Below are positions 7,470 through 9,613 of a stretch of 9,613 nt of DNA, in pieces (within the stretch, counting starts at the first letter, position 1; each line of letters begins with the position of its first letter). The position numbers and the translations under genes are program-made. The notes below the pieces were generated by a model that was given only the letters and a program-made list of their open reading frames with translations, made no database searches and had not been told where the DNA came from. The stretch lies in NCBI GenBank assembly GCA_003506995.1, contig DNXB01000647.1, forward strand, positions 812-10,424, in the 5' to 3' direction. The DNA comes from Verrucomicrobiales bacterium (lineage in GTDB: Bacteria > Verrucomicrobiota > Verrucomicrobiia > Verrucomicrobiales > Verrucomicrobiaceae).

Positions 7470-7571
7470 TCAACGCGCATTTTTTCATCCGCCACAAAAT
7501 TTGTCTCGCCAAACTTCGCCATTGTCTGCTAGAAATCATACTTTACCACAAAACACGCTGCTAGTCCGCCT
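7470..7571. other. Longest gap within the pilus-like cluster
   Basis: This 102-base gap before the secretin is AT-rich compared with its surroundings. It has a small palindrome-like element (ACAAA, one base, TTTGT at 7494-7504) and two copies of CTGCTAG (7526-7532 and 7558-7564). No terminator hairpin, convincing promoter pair or Shine-Dalgarno sequence is visible. It is the best place in the cluster for a separate secretin promoter, but the sequence does not show one clearly. Confidence 0.3.
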
Positions 7572-9613
7572 ATGACCCTCCACTCCCGTCCGGTCTTCAA
7601 ACTCTCCCTTATCGCATTGGTTGCCCTGTCCCCGCATCTCATGGCGCAAAATTCTGCGTCAGGCATGGCAAGCCGTGAGATCGCACGTCGTTATGCGCGC
7701 ATCGAAGATGCGCGTACTGCGATGGATCGTGGTGACAAATTGTTCAGTGAAGGGGATTATGAGGGTGCCCTTGGCTCGTATAAAGCCGCCATTGACGCCC
7801 TTCCGAACGCCCCGTTGACTCGCGACTGGCTTGACCTTGCGAAACTCAAGCATGCTGATTGCAGTGTGGTTGTGGTTCGTGAGAAAGCCAAGTTGGGCAA
7901 TTATGACGAGGCGCGACAACTCCTTGAGGGCGCGTTATTTACGGTTCCCGGGCATAAGGATGCGGTCTTGTTTGCCAGACAGTTGGATGACCCTGACCGC
8001 TGGCCCCCGGCTTTGACCGCTCAGCATGTCGAAAATGTGGACAAGGTGCAGAAAGGACTGCTTATCAGCAATAGCCACGTTGAATTGGGCAAATATGATG
8101 ATGCTATATCTGGCTACCAGGATGTGTTGAGGGTTGATCCCTACAACAGCGCCGCACGACGTGGCATGGAAAATGCGGAACGCAAGCGCATGGAGTATTT
8201 CAAGGCTGCTTATGACCAGCAGCGTGCCAAAATGCTGGCGCAGGTGGATGAAGCATGGGAGGATAAAGTGCCAGTTCAGGGTGCTGCCATAACTTTTGAC
8301 TATGGCATTGGTCGCAGTCCCGGCGCTTATCTCACCGAGAAAATGAACAAAATCATTTTCCCCACGGTTCAATTTCAGGGGGCGACCATTGAAGAGGCGA
8401 TTGAATATCTGCGAGTCAAAAGCCGTGACCTGGACACCTTCACAGATGCTTCTGGAGTGAAGGGGGTTAATATCATCCTGCGCACTGGAGACGCTCCTAG
8501 CAACGCCTCCATCAGCCTGGACTTGAAAGATGTCCCGATGTCCGAAGCCCTGCGTTACATCACAGAGCTGGCTCAGATGAAATACAAGGTTGAGGCACAT
8601 GCCATTCTTGTGGTGCCCCTTTCCGAAGATGCCAATCAGCAGTACACACGCAGCTATCGTGTTCCCCCTGACTTCTTAAGTGCTGGGGGCGGGGATGCTG
8701 GCGCTGGTGCGGCTCCATCCGCTCCAGCGGATCCATTTGCAGCCGGCGGTGGCGGTGGCGGTGGCAGCGGGCTCATCACAAAAAAGACCGCCAAGCAGAT
8801 ACTTGAGGCACAGGGCATCACCTTCCCCGAAGGCTCGTCTGCGAGTTTCAATCCTGCAACCTCACAGCTGATGGTTCGCAACACGCAGCCTAACCTGGAT
8901 GTCGTTGAGGCATTTGTTGAAAGCCTGATAAACCAAGGCCCTAAAATGGTTGTGATCACCTCGAAGTTTGTTGAGGTCACCCAGAAAAACACAGAGGAGC
9001 TGGGCTTTGATTGGTTGCTCGGTGGGGTTGGCACAAACGGTAACAATGTGTTCTTTGGCGGGGGCGGCGCAGGAAATGGCGCGGCTTATAACCCTGCTAA
9101 TTATCCCTTCCAAACTGCTGCGACCACTGCGCCTGTGATTGTGAATGGTGTTGTTGCTTTCCCTGCGCTTCCCGTCAGTGGGGCTGTGGCAGGAGCACTT
9201 CCTCCTGGAATTGCCACAACACTTACAGCGCAGATGGCTGGTGGAGCGGCACCTTTGCCTGTTGGCGGCGGGCCTCTTTCATCAGGGTTGCGCTCAGGAG
9301 ATTTTGCCATTGGCAACAACAGCATAGACAACCTGCTTTCTACTGGCTCCACAACAGGCATTTCCAACGTGGCTCCTGGAATCTTTTCGGCTGCTGGTAT
9401 TTTCACCGACCCACAGTTTCAAACGGTGATTCGTGGCCTTAGCCAGAAAAAGGGTGTTGATCTCATGAGCGCTCCTAGTGTGACGACAAAAAGTGGGACA
9501 CGGGCAACCATGGAAGTCACCCGTGAATTCATTTATCCCACGGAATTCGATCCGCCACAGCTGCCTCAAGGGCAGGGGGGGGGGCTAAACTTGGGTGGTG
9601 GTGGCAGTCAGCA
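7572..9613 (+). CDS. Type II/III (PilQ/Amuc_1098-like) secretin with N-terminal TPRs (3' end beyond window)
   Basis: This protein forms the outer-membrane ring through which a pilus or substrate passes. It is open for 680 codons to the window end. ATG 7572 gives a signal peptide (hydrophobic core LSLIALVALSPHLMA, then QN). Three TPR-like helix pairs follow at about 50-83, 94-131 and 159-196 (for example GDKLFSEGDYEGALGSYKAA and ELGKYDDAISGYQDVLRVDP). A secretin N0/STN-like domain spans about 257-350 (VQFQGATIEEAIEYL, ISLDLKDVPMSEALRYI, AILVVP). A poly-Gly linker (392-398) precedes an N1-type domain (ITFPEGSSASFNPATSQLMV, NLDVVEAFVESL). The secretin core starts near 457 (KMVVITSKFVEVTQ, ELGFDWLL), has a long Ala/Gly/Pro-rich insert (about 495-575), and continues with FQTVIRGLSQKKGVDLMSAP and REFIYPTEFDPP. 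The remaining core strands lie past the window. It lacks the AMIN domains usual in PilQ. The secretin call is certain; the PilQ-like role follows from the cluster. Confidence 0.93.
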   Translation, partial: MTLHSRPVFKLSLIALVALSPHLMAQNSASGMASREIARRYARIEDARTAMDRGDKLFSEGDYEGALGSYKAAIDALPNAPLTRDWLDLAKLKHADCSVVVVREKAKLGNYDEARQLLEGALFTVPGHKDAVLFARQLDDPDRWPPALTAQHVENVDKVQKGLLISNSHVELGKYDDAISGYQDVLRVDPYNSAARRGMENAERKRMEYFKAAYDQQRAKMLAQVDEAWEDKVPVQGAAITFDYGIGRSPGAYLTEKMNKIIFPTVQFQGATIEEAIEYLRVKSRDLDTFTDASGVKGVNIILRTGDAPSNASISLDLKDVPMSEALRYITELAQMKYKVEAHAILVVPLSEDANQQYTRSYRVPPDFLSAGGGDAGAGAAPSAPADPFAAGGGGGGGSGLITKKTAKQILEAQGITFPEGSSASFNPATSQLMVRNTQPNLDVVEAFVESLINQGPKMVVITSKFVEVTQKNTEELGFDWLLGGVGTNGNNVFFGGGGAGNGAAYNPANYPFQTAATTAPVIVNGVVAFPALPVSGAVAGALPPGIATTLTAQMAGGAAPLPVGGGPLSSGLRSGDFAIGNNSIDNLLSTGSTTGISNVAPGIFSAAGIFTDPQFQTVIRGLSQKKGVDLMSAPSVTTKSGTRATMEVTREFIYPTEFDPPQLPQGQGGGLNLGGGGSQ
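8745..8765 (+). repeat. GGCGGT hexamer repeat coding a poly-glycine linker in the secretin
   Basis: Three and a half tandem copies of GGCGGT encode seven consecutive glycines (residues 392-398) between the STN-like domain and the N1-type domain. A gain or loss of one unit would change the linker by two residues without shifting the frame, so length variation between strains would be tolerated. Confidence 0.8.
9575..9584 (+). repeat. Ten-base G homopolymer within the secretin frame
   Basis: A run of ten Gs spans the end of a CAG codon and three GGG codons, in a Gly-rich loop just after the YPTEFDPPQLP segment. The frame stays sensible on both sides (QGQGGGLNLGGGG), so the count of ten reads through. 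A change of one or two bases would shift the frame ahead of the rest of the secretin core. Confidence 0.85.

Noticed and set aside
7935..8600. Minus-strand open frame of 221 codons
   Set aside because: It is antisense to the TPR and STN part of the secretin and resembles no family.
1..9613. tRNA, rRNA, CRISPR arrays, insertion sequences, integrases or attachment sites
   Set aside because: No such structures, repeat-spacer patterns, transposase motifs or terminal repeats were seen on reading; nearly all of the window is explained by eight protein genes.

Overview
The window looks like chromosomal DNA from a verrucomicrobium, most likely Verrucomicrobiales near Prosthecobacter, Verrucomicrobium or Akkermansia. 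The main reason is a five-gene block at 3002-9613 that matches, in gene order and in recalled protein motifs, the Akkermansia muciniphila locus Amuc_1102-1101-1100-1099-1098, a type IV pilus-like secretin cluster. Supporting traits are a moderately high GC content, no recognisable Shine-Dalgarno sequence before any of the eight genes, and a YdjY-domain protein of the type common in Verrucomicrobia and Planctomycetes. The taxonomic call is inference from motifs, not from a database search.

Left region, minus strand (1-1844): two genes read leftward, 19 bases apart, and probably form one transcript. The first is a sugar-type periplasmic substrate-binding lipoprotein (744-1844). The second is an exported YdjY-domain protein (1-724) whose 3' end lies beyond the window. 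No ABC permease or ATPase gene is visible beside the binding protein. A 144-base intergenic region (1845-1988) separates this pair from the rightward genes.

Middle (1989-2945, plus strand): a complete UDP-glucuronate decarboxylase (UDP-xylose synthase), which makes a nucleotide sugar for surface glycans.

Right region, plus strand (3002-9613): a non-canonical pilus or secretion assembly platform. In order it holds a secreted Amuc_1102-like protein; a 586-aa protein fusing a cytoplasmic PilM-like actin-fold domain to a PilN-like transmembrane and periplasmic part; a PilO-like homologue of Amuc_1100; an inner-membrane-anchored protein with a calcium-binding-type Asp loop (Amuc_1099-like); and an outer-membrane secretin with N-terminal TPRs (Amuc_1098/PilQ-like), cut off by the window end. 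Gaps of 6 to 102 bases suggest an operon. A reasonable model is a column from cytoplasm to outer membrane: PilM domain, PilN and PilO-like dimer, Amuc_1099-like connector in the place of PilP/GspC, then secretin. The motor ATPases (PilB, PilT), PilC and pilins are not in the window.

The points most worth a second look are the PilM-PilN fusion that keeps a PilN-like tether motif, loss of the phosphate-1 aspartate in its PilM domain, replacement of AMIN domains by TPRs in the secretin, and a ten-G run inside the secretin reading frame.
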